Assembly (NCBI GenBank): GCA_020697255.1
Contig: JAJFBE010000001.1
Coordinates: 248,001-312,000, forward strand
Direction of reading: 5' to 3'
Origin: Burkholderiales bacterium
GTDB taxonomy: Bacteria; Pseudomonadota; Gammaproteobacteria; Burkholderiales; UBA11063
Length of the DNA: 64,000 nucleotides
Shown: positions 53,053 to 62,370 of the stretch, in pieces
How positions within the stretch are numbered: the stretch's first letter is position 1
Layout of the letters: every line of letters begins with the position of its first letter
Notes under the pieces: model-generated
The model's input: the letters and a program-made list of their open reading frames with translations, nothing else
Databases searched by the model: none
What the model was told of the DNA's origin: nothing
Made by a program: the position numbers and the translations under genes

Positions 53053-54804
53053 ATGAAACAACTTAAAATAGCCATTGTTTTTTTTGGCATTTTAGGTGGT
53101 TTTACCTTAAACGGCTGCATTGACAGCGGCACGGGTAATACCGCCGCCTCCGGACCTGGTAATACTAATGTTAGTAATGCTGGCAATGCGAATGTCAGTA
53201 ATGTTATAAAAAACCCTGGCTCTAACAATATCAATTCCGCGAGTGTAAGCAACGATAAAAATGCTTCAGACATCAGCAACCATGTCGGTAGTGATAGTAG
53301 TAACCTACAATTAACAACCCCGGAAGCAACAACCAGCCAGGACCACGGCTTGCAAAAAAAGATAACTCCAATGCTTAACAGCTTTAATTTATATGAATCG
53401 CAAGCTGGTATAGCTACTGTAAGTGCCGGAGAAATCATAGGTGAAAGTATTACTTTACAGTTGCCGCCAGATACAAAAGCAGGCGTAGCCAGCCCTTTTA
53501 CGCTTACATTTACCGGAACATACGATACCATATTGAAAGATGGAGTGCCGGTAAACAATAAATCTGAAATAGTTGTATTGCCTCAAACTTCTGCTAAATT
53601 TACAGTAATCAAAAACAATGTTTCAAAAGATTATTTGGCCTCATTTGTATTGAAACCTTATTTCAAGCCCTATAATGATGACCCATCAAATGAATGTCTT
53701 CAAGACCTGGATGGTAATGTTTGGACAAAATCTTCCCCTGACTCAGGTACTTCTGGTGATACCTGGCCTGGTTATATGTATATTTTGAAGTCATTCTCTG
53801 CTTGCGGGATACCGGCAGGTAAATGGCAACTGCCGTCTTTAGAACAAGTAAAGTCGTTTTTAGACAGACTTCCATCAGCTTACAGATCACCGCCTGACGG
53901 ACCAGGTAATCTAGAACCAACTGATTGGTTTAATATGCCGCAAAATGGTTTTAGGCTTATTCCTGGGAGAAATTATTGGATATCAAAGAGGAGTAAAGAA
54001 AACGCATATGTAATGAGCATATCTAAGCAAAATATTTTTAAAGCTCTTCAATCATCCATGATGTATCCTTTACCAGTTTCCAACGGGCCCAAAGCCATGG
54101 CTAAAACTATAACCAGCTTTAGATTTACTCCAGAAAACTCAACCCCATTAGAAGGTAAAATTATAGGTAACCAGGTTTTTGTAAATATACCCCTATGGGT
54201 TAATCCGGGTAGTACGCTACATGCTGTAACTACTTTTTCTATCACTGGCGGAACAGTTTCTTTAAATGGTATGCAGCTAACAAATAACAGCAATATCTCC
54301 TACAATATTGAACAACCAATTCCTATAACTATAACAGCACAAAATGGTGATAAAAACATTTATACATTACTTATTAAAAGTACAAAAGTAATGCCGCCTG
54401 TAATAAAGCCAGCCGTGCCTGGTCTTATAACCGTTTGTACATCAGCTAGTACTATCGATCCAGCTAAAACATTTAATCGGACAGTTATTGCTACATTAGG
54501 CATTGATTTTTATAAACAAGATACATTACCGCTACCTGGCACCTGTAAAGAAATTAATTTAGGTAAAGACATTAAAGATTTAGCTGCAAATAATGTATTA
54601 TGGTGGTCGTTCACAAATGAAACCCCAATTGGATCTACACTTTATGTTGATAGCAACAACTACTATCATGACATAATCCCTAAATTTAAATGGGTTCCGG
54701 ATAGTAGCGATCCTTCCGGATTTAAACTAAGCGTTACTACGGATGCGACTTGTTATCGTGATAGTCAGTATCAATCCGGCGTAACACCTGATTGTTTAAA
54801 TTAA
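53053..54804 (+). CDS. Lipoprotein of tandem family, copy 1 (with DUF1566/Lcl-like C-type region)
   Basis: 583 residues. Lipobox L-N-G-C at residue 22, then an Asn/Ser/Gly-rich tether of about 85 residues, the longest of the three copies. Then an Ig/DUF5018-like beta domain (A-G-E-I-I-G-E-S-I-T-L-Q-L-P), a D-L-D-G-N-V-W-T-K...G-K-W-Q-L-P-S-L-E-Q-V segment of the DUF1566/Lcl type, and a second beta domain (I-G-N-Q-V-F-V-N, T-I-T-A-Q-N-G-D-K-N-I-Y-T). The C-terminal region has four conserved Cys. Likely outer-surface, possibly ligand- or matrix-binding. It is followed at 14 bp by a small exported partner. Confidence 0.7.
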   Translation: MKQLKIAIVFFGILGGFTLNGCIDSGTGNTAASGPGNTNVSNAGNANVSNVIKNPGSNNINSASVSNDKNASDISNHVGSDSSNLQLTTPEATTSQDHGLQKKITPMLNSFNLYESQAGIATVSAGEIIGESITLQLPPDTKAGVASPFTLTFTGTYDTILKDGVPVNNKSEIVVLPQTSAKFTVIKNNVSKDYLASFVLKPYFKPYNDDPSNECLQDLDGNVWTKSSPDSGTSGDTWPGYMYILKSFSACGIPAGKWQLPSLEQVKSFLDRLPSAYRSPPDGPGNLEPTDWFNMPQNGFRLIPGRNYWISKRSKENAYVMSISKQNIFKALQSSMMYPLPVSNGPKAMAKTITSFRFTPENSTPLEGKIIGNQVFVNIPLWVNPGSTLHAVTTFSITGGTVSLNGMQLTNNSNISYNIEQPIPITITAQNGDKNIYTLLIKSTKVMPPVIKPAVPGLITVCTSASTIDPAKTFNRTVIATLGIDFYKQDTLPLPGTCKEINLGKDIKDLAANNVLWWSFTNETPIGSTLYVDSNNYYHDIIPKFKWVPDSSDPSGFKLSVTTDATCYRDSQYQSGVTPDCLN

Positions 54805-54818
54805 ACTGGAAATTCATT

Positions 54819-55316
54819 ATGAAATATTACTTTATAACCCCATTACGCATTGTAATAATGTTTATTATTATTCTTGGCACCTGTTTAAATACCAATGCTT
54901 TTAATTTGACTTTTTGTACTCAATACAATGACAGTAATAATGACGGTACAAAAAGGGATTATACCTCTGCCACCTGGCAAATCTGGATACCAGATGTTGG
55001 CAATATTTCACTAGGCAATGCATTCCCCCTAATTGATGCAGGTCCCGACATTTGTGGAGTAACTACAGTTGATGTGGATGATCGCTTTAAATATTTGCTA
55101 ATGACTCATCCAAGAACCGCCTTAGTCCAGCAAAATGCTACTAAGCCTTTGCAAATACCTGTACCTACTTTAGGCGCACCATTTATGAAATATTGTCAAA
55201 TTATGTTAAATGGCCAAGAGGGTGATTCGGTATTTAATTTCTCATTTATCCCGGTTAATTGTAAATTTCCAACCTCAGCCGTGCCAAACCAAGTCCAAAA
55301 TAGGAGTTCTAAATGA
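54819..55316 (+). CDS. Small exported Cys-containing partner protein, copy 1
   Basis: 165 residues from ATG 54819. Signal peptide ending near T-N-A-F (residue 28), then a mature domain with four Cys (F-C-T-Q, I-C-G, Y-C-Q, N-C-K) and the family pattern T/F-x-x-C at its start and P-V-N/D/Q-C near the end. Its stop overlaps the start of the second lipoprotein (ATGA). Homologous to the proteins at 56880 and 59201. Function unknown; a secreted partner of the preceding lipoprotein is likely from the repeated pairing. Confidence 0.65.
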   Translation: MKYYFITPLRIVIMFIIILGTCLNTNAFNLTFCTQYNDSNNDGTKRDYTSATWQIWIPDVGNISLGNAFPLIDAGPDICGVTTVDVDDRFKYLLMTHPRTALVQQNATKPLQIPVPTLGAPFMKYCQIMLNGQEGDSVFNFSFIPVNCKFPTSAVPNQVQNRSSK

Positions 55317-56866
55317 AGCGATTCAAAATAGCTTGCGCTTTGTTTGGCATATTATGTTGTTTTATTTGTGATTCGAAGACGCTTAATAATTCATCAAACT
55401 CAAAAAAAATACCTGACATATTGGGCAGTTTTACTCTATGGGGAAAGCAAAACGATATAAACACTGCTTTTGCCGGAGAAATTATAGGTAATAATATTAC
55501 AGTGCAAATACCAGCAGATACTGATTTGTCTGTACCTTTATTTCTTACATATACAGGATTAAAAAAAGGCTATATGGAGCTTAGAACACAAGAAAATAAA
55601 TTAATACCTAGTAATTCATCTATGATTATTTCTGAAAATAACACATTTACTGCATTAAAAAATGATCAATCGCAGATATATAACGTTTCAGTTATAAGAA
55701 GACCATACTTCAAGTTTTATGATATAGCAAAGACCTGTGTTAAGGATACTGATGGTAATATTTGGGTAAAAACCCCTAATATTCCTGGAGGAAATTGGAG
55801 CAGTACATTTGCTTATGTTAAATCATCATTTTCTACATGTGGTATCCCAGTAGGAAAATGGAGCTTGCCATGTTCACAACAGGGACAGGCTATGATAAAT
55901 AGAGTTCCGTTGGATTTTCAATTCCCTTCTCAGGTTGGCCCTAATACCGGCCCACTTGCCTGGTTTAATGGGCAAAAAGAAAGTGGTATTCAGCTTTTTA
56001 ATTTACCGAATGATTTTGATTTTTGGAGTAGAGAAGAGGATATAAATAATCCGGATAATGCCCTTGCTATACGGCTTTCGTCTCCGCCCAAGATAGTATC
56101 CAACCCAAAAGAGTATTTTGCTGTTGCCTGGGCAATTTCTAGTGGTGATGGAACCAGCGCTAAAACTATAACTGATTTTGTGTTTACTCCAGAAAATGGA
56201 GTATCTTCAAAAGGCATTATTGCAGGTAACCAAATTTTTGTAACAACTAGTTTATGGGCTAATCTAGGACAAATAATTAAATCTAACGTCATTTTTTCCG
56301 TTACGGGCGGGACAGTATCATATAACGGCAAACCACTAACAAAAGATGTAAGTACCGGATACAATTTATCACAACCAATACCTATTACGGTAACGGCAAA
56401 TAACGGAGAGAAGAACATCTATACTTTAATCGTAAAAACTACAATTCCTCTACCGCCTAAAAAGCCTGATACACCGGCTCTGGTAACAATTTGCTCATCA
56501 TCTAATATAAGTGATCCAGATAAAAAATTTAATAGAATTATTACCGCCATAGTAGGTAGCAATTTCTACCAGTATTATTTACCGCTGCCTGGTAGCTGCT
56601 CACAGCTTAATTTAGGCAGTACAAGCATTAAAGATTTAGAAGCATATAATGTTTTATGGTTTTCATTTTTTAATGAAATACCTATTGGTTCAACTTCGTT
56701 TGTTGATAATACGGGATATTACCATGATATAATACCTAAATTTACATGGGCTCCCAACAGCAATGGTCTTGACCCGTCCGGATTTGATCTAAGTGTTACT
56801 GTTGATCCGGCCTGCCATCATGATAGTCAGTCTCCATCAGGTGTTACACCAAGTTGTACAAATTAG
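55313..56866 (+). CDS. Lipoprotein-like exported protein of tandem family, copy 2
   Basis: 517 residues. Hydrophobic N-terminus ending C-C-F-I-C, a weaker lipobox than in copies 1 and 3, and almost no Asn/Ser tether. The same domain order follows: beta domain (A-G-E-I-I-G-N-N-I-T-V-Q-I-P), the C-V-K-D-T-D-G-N-I-W-V-K...G-K-W-S-L-P segment, second beta domain, and the Cys-containing C-terminus. The middle is very close to copy 3 (Q-Q-G-Q-A-M-I-N-R-V-P-L is identical), so copies 2 and 3 are the more recent duplicates or have exchanged sequence. Confidence 0.68.
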   Translation: MKRFKIACALFGILCCFICDSKTLNNSSNSKKIPDILGSFTLWGKQNDINTAFAGEIIGNNITVQIPADTDLSVPLFLTYTGLKKGYMELRTQENKLIPSNSSMIISENNTFTALKNDQSQIYNVSVIRRPYFKFYDIAKTCVKDTDGNIWVKTPNIPGGNWSSTFAYVKSSFSTCGIPVGKWSLPCSQQGQAMINRVPLDFQFPSQVGPNTGPLAWFNGQKESGIQLFNLPNDFDFWSREEDINNPDNALAIRLSSPPKIVSNPKEYFAVAWAISSGDGTSAKTITDFVFTPENGVSSKGIIAGNQIFVTTSLWANLGQIIKSNVIFSVTGGTVSYNGKPLTKDVSTGYNLSQPIPITVTANNGEKNIYTLIVKTTIPLPPKKPDTPALVTICSSSNISDPDKKFNRIITAIVGSNFYQYYLPLPGSCSQLNLGSTSIKDLEAYNVLWFSFFNEIPIGSTSFVDNTGYYHDIIPKFTWAPNSNGLDPSGFDLSVTVDPACHHDSQSPSGVTPSCTN

Positions 56867-56879
56867 GTAGGAATATATT

Positions 56880-57413
56880 ATGAAATTTAATTTACCAATC
56901 ACTTTGCGTAATATAACTTTAATAGTTATTTTTATTAGTACATACTTTACCGCGAATGCATTTACCACCACAATATGCGTAAGAATACCACAGACCGCGA
57001 CTTCAGCCGATATAGATAACTACAATTATTATTATAGCTCCACCCCACGGGCAAGTAATAGTTGGGTATTTAGTATGCCCGGATGGGGAGATGATGCTTC
57101 CCTACATTTCACCCTCCCAACAATTGCCGCAGCTAATGTAGATTATTGTACCCCATCAGGAATTACAATAAATGATAAAGTTATACCCTTATTACTGACA
57201 TACCCTTTGACAATTCACGAATATCCAGGATATCCAGCTGCTGCTATGGACCCGATAATAATCCCACAGTATGCTATTGCAGCATATAAATACTGCAAAA
57301 TTGAGCTACTTTGCAGGCCTACTTCCGGAGGGCACTTTTCTTGTTCATTTACTATTACACCTATACAATGCGGCAGCCAGAACCAAAAAATAAAACAGGC
57401 AACTGTTAAGTAA
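56880..57413 (+). CDS. Small exported Cys-containing partner protein, copy 2
   Basis: 177 residues starting M-K-F-N-L-P-I-T-L-R, signal peptide ending F-T-A-N-A-F (about 29). Mature part with Cys in T-I-C-V-R, Y-C-T-P, Y-C-K-I, L-L-C-R, F-S-C-S and I-Q-C-G, two more than its paralogues. It has Tyr/Pro-rich loops. AGGTAGGAA precedes the ATG. The gene is followed by a 130-bp gap with GTTATAATAC, a -10 for the third unit. Confidence 0.65.
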   Translation: MKFNLPITLRNITLIVIFISTYFTANAFTTTICVRIPQTATSADIDNYNYYYSSTPRASNSWVFSMPGWGDDASLHFTLPTIAAANVDYCTPSGITINDKVIPLLLTYPLTIHEYPGYPAAAMDPIIIPQYAIAAYKYCKIELLCRPTSGGHFSCSFTITPIQCGSQNQKIKQATVK

Positions 57414-57548
57414 CTAATTTTTAACTAATCCTTTTAAAATATGTTATAATACATACTTTTTGACATGGCTTAGTTAAGTTTAATGTTGGAAAATTAGCTA
57501 ATTGTCTTAAGTTATTGTTGTTTATTTATGGTCAAGTGGAGAGATATG

Positions 57549-59189
57549 ATGAACCACATAAAAATAGCATATACTTTAGTTGGTATTTTATGCACTTTAG
57601 CACTAAATGGATGTGTTGAAGGGAGTAAAGGAGTGCCTGGATCAGGCGTTTCCTTTTCTAATACTAACTCGGTAAATGAAAAATTAGGCGATACTCCGCC
57701 CATTCTTACTAGTCTCACATTGTGGACGAAAACCGGCGAAACTACTACAGCAAATGCCGCAGAAATTATTGGTAATAATATAACTGTAAAGTTACCGGCA
57801 GATACTGTGACTAATGGGGTAATTCCGGTTAGACTTACGTTTACAGGTGCTGATACAATATCAAAAGACGGGGTACAGATAGAAAGCAATACCATTGTAC
57901 GGATTGACCCACAAGCTGCTACATTATTTACTGTAACCAAAAATGGTGTTTCTAAAGATTATACGCTTTCAACTATAGCGGATCCATACTTCAAGTTTTA
58001 TGATACAGCAAAAACTTGTGTTAAGGATGCTGATGGTAATATTTGGGCAAAAACCCCTAATAGTGTTTATTTTCCTGGCGGAGAGTGGAGCACTACGCTT
58101 GCTCATGTTAAATCATCATTTTCTGCCTGTGGTATCCCAGCGGGAGAATGGAGCTTGCCATCTTCACAACAGGGACAGGCTATGATAAATAGAGTTCCGT
58201 TGACTTTTCAATTTCCTGCCCAGATTGGTCCTACTACTATCCCACTTGCCTGGTTTAATGGGCAAACAGAAAGTGGTGTTCAGCTTTTTAACTTACCAAA
58301 TGCTGCAGTTTTTTGGAATTCAGAAGAAGATAAAAACAATCCAAATAATGCTCTTGCCATGCAGCTTTCTGCTGCACCTAAAATAGTATCTGATCCAAAA
58401 CAGGATTATTTTGCTGTTGCCTGGCCAATTGTAAGTGGGGACGGAAACAGTGCTAAAACTATAACTGATTTTGCATTTACTCCAGAAAACGGCGTGCCTT
58501 CAAAAGGTATTATTGCAGGTAATCAAATTTTTGTAACTATGAATACATGGGTAAGCCCGGGAAATCTTATAAATGCACAGATTACAATGTCTATGACAGG
58601 GGGTAATACCTTTATAAATGGTGCCCAACTAGCCAATAATAGTAATCTGTCGTATGATCCATCTCACCCAACTCCTATTACAGTAATAGCAAAAAACGGG
58701 AGTAAAAATATCTATACATTAATTGTAACTAATACAGGAGTACTGCCGCCAAGCCCTCCTGAGCCGCCAAGCCCAAAACCTATACCAGCGCCTACCCCTC
58801 CTTTTCCAGGAGCCTTAGGTGTTACGGTGTGTTCATCGTATAACTCAATAGATACAGCTAGCAGCTTTAATCGAATCATTGTTGCTACAATAGGCCAGAC
58901 TTTTTACCAACAAACTGTACTACCACCGCCTGGTGCTTGTTGGACTGTTTATCTAGGCAGAACAACGTATCAAGATTTGGCTAAATATCCTATAAGATGG
59001 TATTCCTTTTTTAATGTAAACCCTATTGGATCGTCTTCATATTCCGGTAAATTAGGCGGAAATGATGCTGTACCTGAATTTACATGGAAACCAACTAATA
59101 CCAATGATCCTTCTGGATTTGATCTAAGCGTAAGTACAAATCCAACTTGTTATAATAACTATACTTATAAACCAGCTTGTCCAAATTAA
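57549..59189 (+). CDS. Lipoprotein of tandem family, copy 3
   Basis: 546 residues from ATG 57549 (GGAG at 5-7 nt; in-frame ATGs at 57528 and 57546 are also possible). Lipobox L-N-G-C, tether of about 30 residues, then the same domains as copies 1 and 2: A-A-E-I-I-G-N-N-I-T-V-K-L-P, C-V-K-D-A-D-G-N-I-W-A-K...G-E-W-S-L-P, and the second beta domain. A Pro-rich hinge (P-P-S-P-P-E-P-P-S-P) precedes the C-terminal Cys domain, unique to this copy. Probably surface exposed. Confidence 0.7.
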   Translation: MNHIKIAYTLVGILCTLALNGCVEGSKGVPGSGVSFSNTNSVNEKLGDTPPILTSLTLWTKTGETTTANAAEIIGNNITVKLPADTVTNGVIPVRLTFTGADTISKDGVQIESNTIVRIDPQAATLFTVTKNGVSKDYTLSTIADPYFKFYDTAKTCVKDADGNIWAKTPNSVYFPGGEWSTTLAHVKSSFSACGIPAGEWSLPSSQQGQAMINRVPLTFQFPAQIGPTTIPLAWFNGQTESGVQLFNLPNAAVFWNSEEDKNNPNNALAMQLSAAPKIVSDPKQDYFAVAWPIVSGDGNSAKTITDFAFTPENGVPSKGIIAGNQIFVTMNTWVSPGNLINAQITMSMTGGNTFINGAQLANNSNLSYDPSHPTPITVIAKNGSKNIYTLIVTNTGVLPPSPPEPPSPKPIPAPTPPFPGALGVTVCSSYNSIDTASSFNRIIVATIGQTFYQQTVLPPPGACWTVYLGRTTYQDLAKYPIRWYSFFNVNPIGSSSYSGKLGGNDAVPEFTWKPTNTNDPSGFDLSVSTNPTCYNNYTYKPACPN

Positions 59190-59200
59190 AAGGAAGCACC

Positions 59201-59713
59201 ATGAAATTTAATTTAATTACCTCATTACGAAGCATAGGCCTGGCACTTGTCCTTATTACCACATACTTTACTGCTAATGCCTATACAATTACGGCTTGTT
59301 TTAAAGTGGATAAAGTATATGACGGTGATGATAATAATTTAACTGGGTATGCTGGAAATTGGAAACTTCTAATGTCAAATATAGGCAATATCTCAGATAA
59401 CTTTACTTTTCCTGACATTAACCTTTTTGTTGATAATACGGACTACTGCTTAGCACCAGTTAGAGTAGACGATGCTACCCGTAGCAAACTACTAACAAAT
59501 ACACTATATCTTGTAAGCCAAGACCATAACGTAGATCCAATAGCGGTGCCGGCATTTCCTGCTAATGTACTTAATTACTGCAAACTAGAATTTTCTGGTA
59601 CATATAGCGGGGAGCACTATCCCCAATTTTGGAATCAGAATCGTTTTAATTTTACCGTGCAACCAATAGACTGCCAATTTCCAGATTCAGCCGGACCAAA
59701 TCAAGATCGATAG
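59201..59713 (+). CDS. Small exported Cys-containing partner protein, copy 3
   Basis: 170 residues from ATG 59201 with AGGAAG upstream. Signal peptide like copy 2 (M-K-F-N-L-I-T-S-L-R, ends T-A-N-A-Y). Mature protein has four Cys (T-A-C-F, Y-C-L, Y-C-K-L, D-C-Q-F), the same spacing as copy 1. Start of mature chain T-I-T-A-C-F and end Q-P-I-D-C match the family. Convergent with the MFS gene. Confidence 0.65.
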   Translation: MKFNLITSLRSIGLALVLITTYFTANAYTITACFKVDKVYDGDDNNLTGYAGNWKLLMSNIGNISDNFTFPDINLFVDNTDYCLAPVRVDDATRSKLLTNTLYLVSQDHNVDPIAVPAFPANVLNYCKLEFSGTYSGEHYPQFWNQNRFNFTVQPIDCQFPDSAGPNQDR

Positions 59714-59727
59714 CTTATATAAATTAC

Positions 59728-61032
59728 TCAAACAGATTTTTGCAATCTTTCAATATTCTTGCCTGCCGTATCCGGTAGGTAGAATATTGGTATCAACCCA
59801 TATATCAAACTAAATATACTGCAGGTTAAAAATACCCAGCTAGTGCCATAGAGGATACTTAGGTGTAGAAACAAAGATGAGATTAAGAATCCGGCTAATG
59901 AATTTATAAAACCTGCTATCGCAATTGCTTTACTCCTAACCGGAGTTGGTAAATATTCAGAAAACACTAACCAAATAATAATCCCGGGCCCTATTGCATA
60001 AGCTGTTATAAATAACATCAACCCGCCAAGCAATAAAATTGGTGATCTTAGTCCGCTAAAAAAATTCATTGCAACTATAAAATGGGCTATAGCAATAATA
60101 ATACCACATACCCCAAGCATCAAATTGCGTGGGAACCGATCAATTAGCTTTAACCCAATTGCCGTAGCAATTACATTAACCGAGGTAATACCAATACTAC
60201 TTAATAAAGCTGCATATTTGGCTAAACCTGCATCACTAATTAAAACCGTACTTGTTTGTAAAATAGCATTTATTCCGGTTAACTGATGTAAACACGTAAT
60301 CGTAATTACTAACAATAATGGTTTTAAATAACATTTTTGGAATAATTCGTCTGTTATATCTGTATTTTGTACCCATGATTTTAAAACTCCGTCAATCTTA
60401 TCCTGGGCATAACTAATTTCTAGTGCTCTTTTGGCCTCATCAACATGCCCTTTCATAAACAACCATTTAGGCGAGCATGGCAGTTTATAAATAGTAAAAA
60501 TAAAAATTACAGTTAAAACTAAAAGTATACCAAAGCTAATCTTCCAATTAATATCAAAGACAAATAATCCAATCAAATTGGAGATAAGAAGGCCTAAAGT
60601 AAAACTTAGTTGATATAAACCGGTTAATTTGCCCCGGGCGTTATCATTGGCTATTTCTACGATATATAGTGCTGTGGTAAACATTAGTAAACCACCGCCA
60701 AAACCTTGCAGAGTGCGGCCTATTATTATATAAACTATAGATGTGGATAAAATTATAGCCAACGTGCCAAGTATAAATATAACACCAGCTATTATTAAAG
60801 TTTTGCGCCGACCATAAGTATCATTAAACACAGCCATGAATAATTTCGCACTAAGCATACCTAAAAAAACTAGACCGGCAATTAGAGAAATAGTTTTTTC
60901 AGATACTAAAAATTGGGTTTTAATTCTTGGCAAGCTACTGGCTATAACACTTATATTATAGCCAAAGGTAATTCCACCAACAATAATTAAGAAAAGTAAT
61001 AGATAATATTGCTGTGTGATTTTATTTGTCAT
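59728..61032 (-). CDS. Sugar-porter-type MFS transporter
   Basis: 434 residues, about 12 membrane segments. Motifs of the sugar porter family: G-Y-N (segment 1), N-D-T-Y-G-R-R-K-T (loop 2-3 D-x-x-G-R-R), G-R-T-L-Q-G-F-G-G-G (segment 4), P-C-S-P-K-W-L (P-x-S-P-R-W-L before the central loop), H-Q-L-T-G-I-N-A-I (segment 7), and a loop 8-9 D-R-F-P-R-N. The usual P-E-T-K-G at the end is replaced by P-D-T-A-G-K. Likely imports a sugar, polyol or organic acid by proton symport. No catabolic genes adjoin. Confidence 0.85.
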   Translation of the reverse strand: MTNKITQQYYLLLFLIIVGGITFGYNISVIASSLPRIKTQFLVSEKTISLIAGLVFLGMLSAKLFMAVFNDTYGRRKTLIIAGVIFILGTLAIILSTSIVYIIIGRTLQGFGGGLLMFTTALYIVEIANDNARGKLTGLYQLSFTLGLLISNLIGLFVFDINWKISFGILLVLTVIFIFTIYKLPCSPKWLFMKGHVDEAKRALEISYAQDKIDGVLKSWVQNTDITDELFQKCYLKPLLLVITITCLHQLTGINAILQTSTVLISDAGLAKYAALLSSIGITSVNVIATAIGLKLIDRFPRNLMLGVCGIIIAIAHFIVAMNFFSGLRSPILLLGGLMLFITAYAIGPGIIIWLVFSEYLPTPVRSKAIAIAGFINSLAGFLISSLFLHLSILYGTSWVFLTCSIFSLIYGLIPIFYLPDTAGKNIERLQKSV

Positions 61033-61062
61033 AATAAATTAATTCATAAAGAAATTGATTCC

Positions 61063-61135
61063 CGCCTCCTGATAGATTGTGTAAGCGGGAGTAATAAGGG
61101 TATTATTCCCCGCCTGCCGCACGTATGTGTGTGGG
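61063..61135. repeat. Two GC-richer inverted repeats (REP-like or terminator)
   Basis: ATTCCCGCCTCC...GCGGGAGTAAT (about 61069-61096), followed by ATTCCCCGC...GGGGGATAA (about 61104-61141). They are more G+C-rich than the surroundings and lie between two minus-strand genes. A similar CCCGCCTACATGGGAAT hairpin is found at 62343-62366. They resemble REP sequences and could also stop transcription. Confidence 0.45.
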
Positions 61136-61159
61136 GGATAACCGCAGCTTGGCACCCGC

Positions 61160-61750
61160 TTATTCGGCTACAATCTTGCTTTTTAGAACTCTATCAACAG
61201 GTGCACTACCAATCCAGATGCTTAAAATTGCATTGTAAAACACATCCCCACCGGAAATTGTACCTTTATTCGTGCCATTAATCGAAATATTGGTGCCTTT
61301 AACCGGAGCAAAAGCAAATTTCACTACATCGCCTTTTTTTAAGTCAGTTGTATTCATCAAATCTACTAACTGATCTACCTGAGGCTTGATTTGTGCCAAA
61401 ACTTTGCTATCACGGTCATTATCCGCTAAACCTTCTTTTAATGCATTAATAAATGTTTTGGCTTCTACATCACGTAGCATATGAATTTCAACTAGTTTGG
61501 GGCCTTGCATTTTTAACAATGTATCAGCAGAGTTGCTTTTTTGTGGGACATAAAGACCTAATGTATACACATCAACTATAATCTTCGTTCTAAGCCCAGC
61601 ACCATTTAAAACTAATGTTTTGCCATTAACTGTAATTGTACCAGGGTAATTAACGTTTTCAACCATAATATCGCCATTAGCTGCCCAGATAGTGCTAACA
61701 ATAGCAATTAAAAACATACCTAATAACATTTTTATAATATTTTTTTTCAT
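61160..61750 (-). CDS. Chalcone-isomerase-like exported protein
   Basis: 196 residues. Signal peptide (ends near S-T-I-W-A-A, residue 23). The chalcone isomerase-like domain is indicated by L-V-L-N-G-A-G-L-R-T-K-I-I-V-D-V-Y-T-L-G-L-Y-V (46-68) and I-H-M-L-R-D-V near 90. In bacteria such periplasmic proteins occur without flavonoid chemistry; their role is unknown. GAAGGA precedes the ATG. A common gene in beta-proteobacteria. Confidence 0.85.
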   Translation of the reverse strand: MKKNIIKMLLGMFLIAIVSTIWAANGDIMVENVNYPGTITVNGKTLVLNGAGLRTKIIVDVYTLGLYVPQKSNSADTLLKMQGPKLVEIHMLRDVEAKTFINALKEGLADNDRDSKVLAQIKPQVDQLVDLMNTTDLKKGDVVKFAFAPVKGTNISINGTNKGTISGGDVFYNAILSIWIGSAPVDRVLKSKIVAE

Positions 61751-61920
61751 ATTAAATCCTTCTGAAAAAATAAATTGTTTTATGGCATCCGACTTTTATA
61801 GTATGACACACTAAAACAAGGGTATCTTGTGCTATAAGATAATTATACTATAGTTGTCACACAAGCTGTATAAATTTGATTAGCATTTTACAATACAAGA
61901 ACGTGAGTAATTTATTGAAA

Positions 61921-61997
61921 TGGGGTGAATGATGGGGTTCGAACCCACGACAACCGGAATCACAATCCGGGGCTCTACCAACTGAGCTACATCCACC
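61921..61997 (-). tRNA. tRNA-His (anticodon GUG)
   Basis: Minus strand: extra G-1 paired with C73, acceptor GTGGATG/CATTCAC, anticodon stem CCGGA-TTGTGAT-TCCGG with GTG, T-arm GTGGGTTCGAACCCCAT, encoded CCA. Confidence 0.95.
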
Positions 61998-62002
61998 ATA
62001 AT

Positions 62003-62079
62003 TGGCGTGCCCGACAGGATTCGAACCTGTGACCCCCGGCTTAGAAGGCCGGTGCTCTATCCAGCTGAGCTACGAGCAC
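62003..62079 (-). tRNA. tRNA-Arg (anticodon UCU)
   Basis: Minus strand: acceptor GTGCTCG/CGGGCAC, D-arm AGCTCAGCTGGATAGAGC, anticodon stem CCGGC-CTTCTAA-GCCGG with TCT, T-arm ACAGGTTCGAATCCTGT, encoded CCA. Confidence 0.95.
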
Positions 62080-62110
62080 ATAAAACACAAAGTACTCGGG
62101 TATGAATAAG

Positions 62111-62188
62111 TGGTCGGGGCGGTGGGATTCGAACTCACGACCCCTTGATCCCAAATCAAGTGCGCTAACCAGACTGCGCTACGCCCCG
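62111..62188 (-). tRNA. tRNA-Pro (anticodon UGG)
   Basis: Minus strand: acceptor CGGGGCG/CGCCCCG, anticodon stem CTTGA-TTTGGGA-TCAAG with TGG, T-arm GTGAGTTCGAATCCCAC, encoded CCA. Transcribed first of the three; the Pro-Arg-His order is typical of beta-proteobacteria. Confidence 0.95.
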
Positions 62189-62342
62189 ACTCTTTTTACA
62201 ACCAGGTGTAACCTAATTGCAAGAGCCGTATTGTATTATAAAATGCCTTCATTTGTCAAGGCTTAAACACACATTTTTTAAACTATTTTAATTAGCTTAT
62301 TTAAGCCCTATGACCTAGTTGATTTTTTTAATATTTTAAATG

Positions 62343-62366
62343 AATTCCCGCCTACATGGGAATGAC
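62343..62366. repeat. REP-like hairpin
   Basis: ATTCCCGCCTACATGGGAAT is a short inverted repeat (ATTCCC/GGGAAT) just after the aroA stop. It may act as the aroA terminator or be a REP copy related to the one near 61069. Confidence 0.4.
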
Positions 62367-62370
62367 ATAA

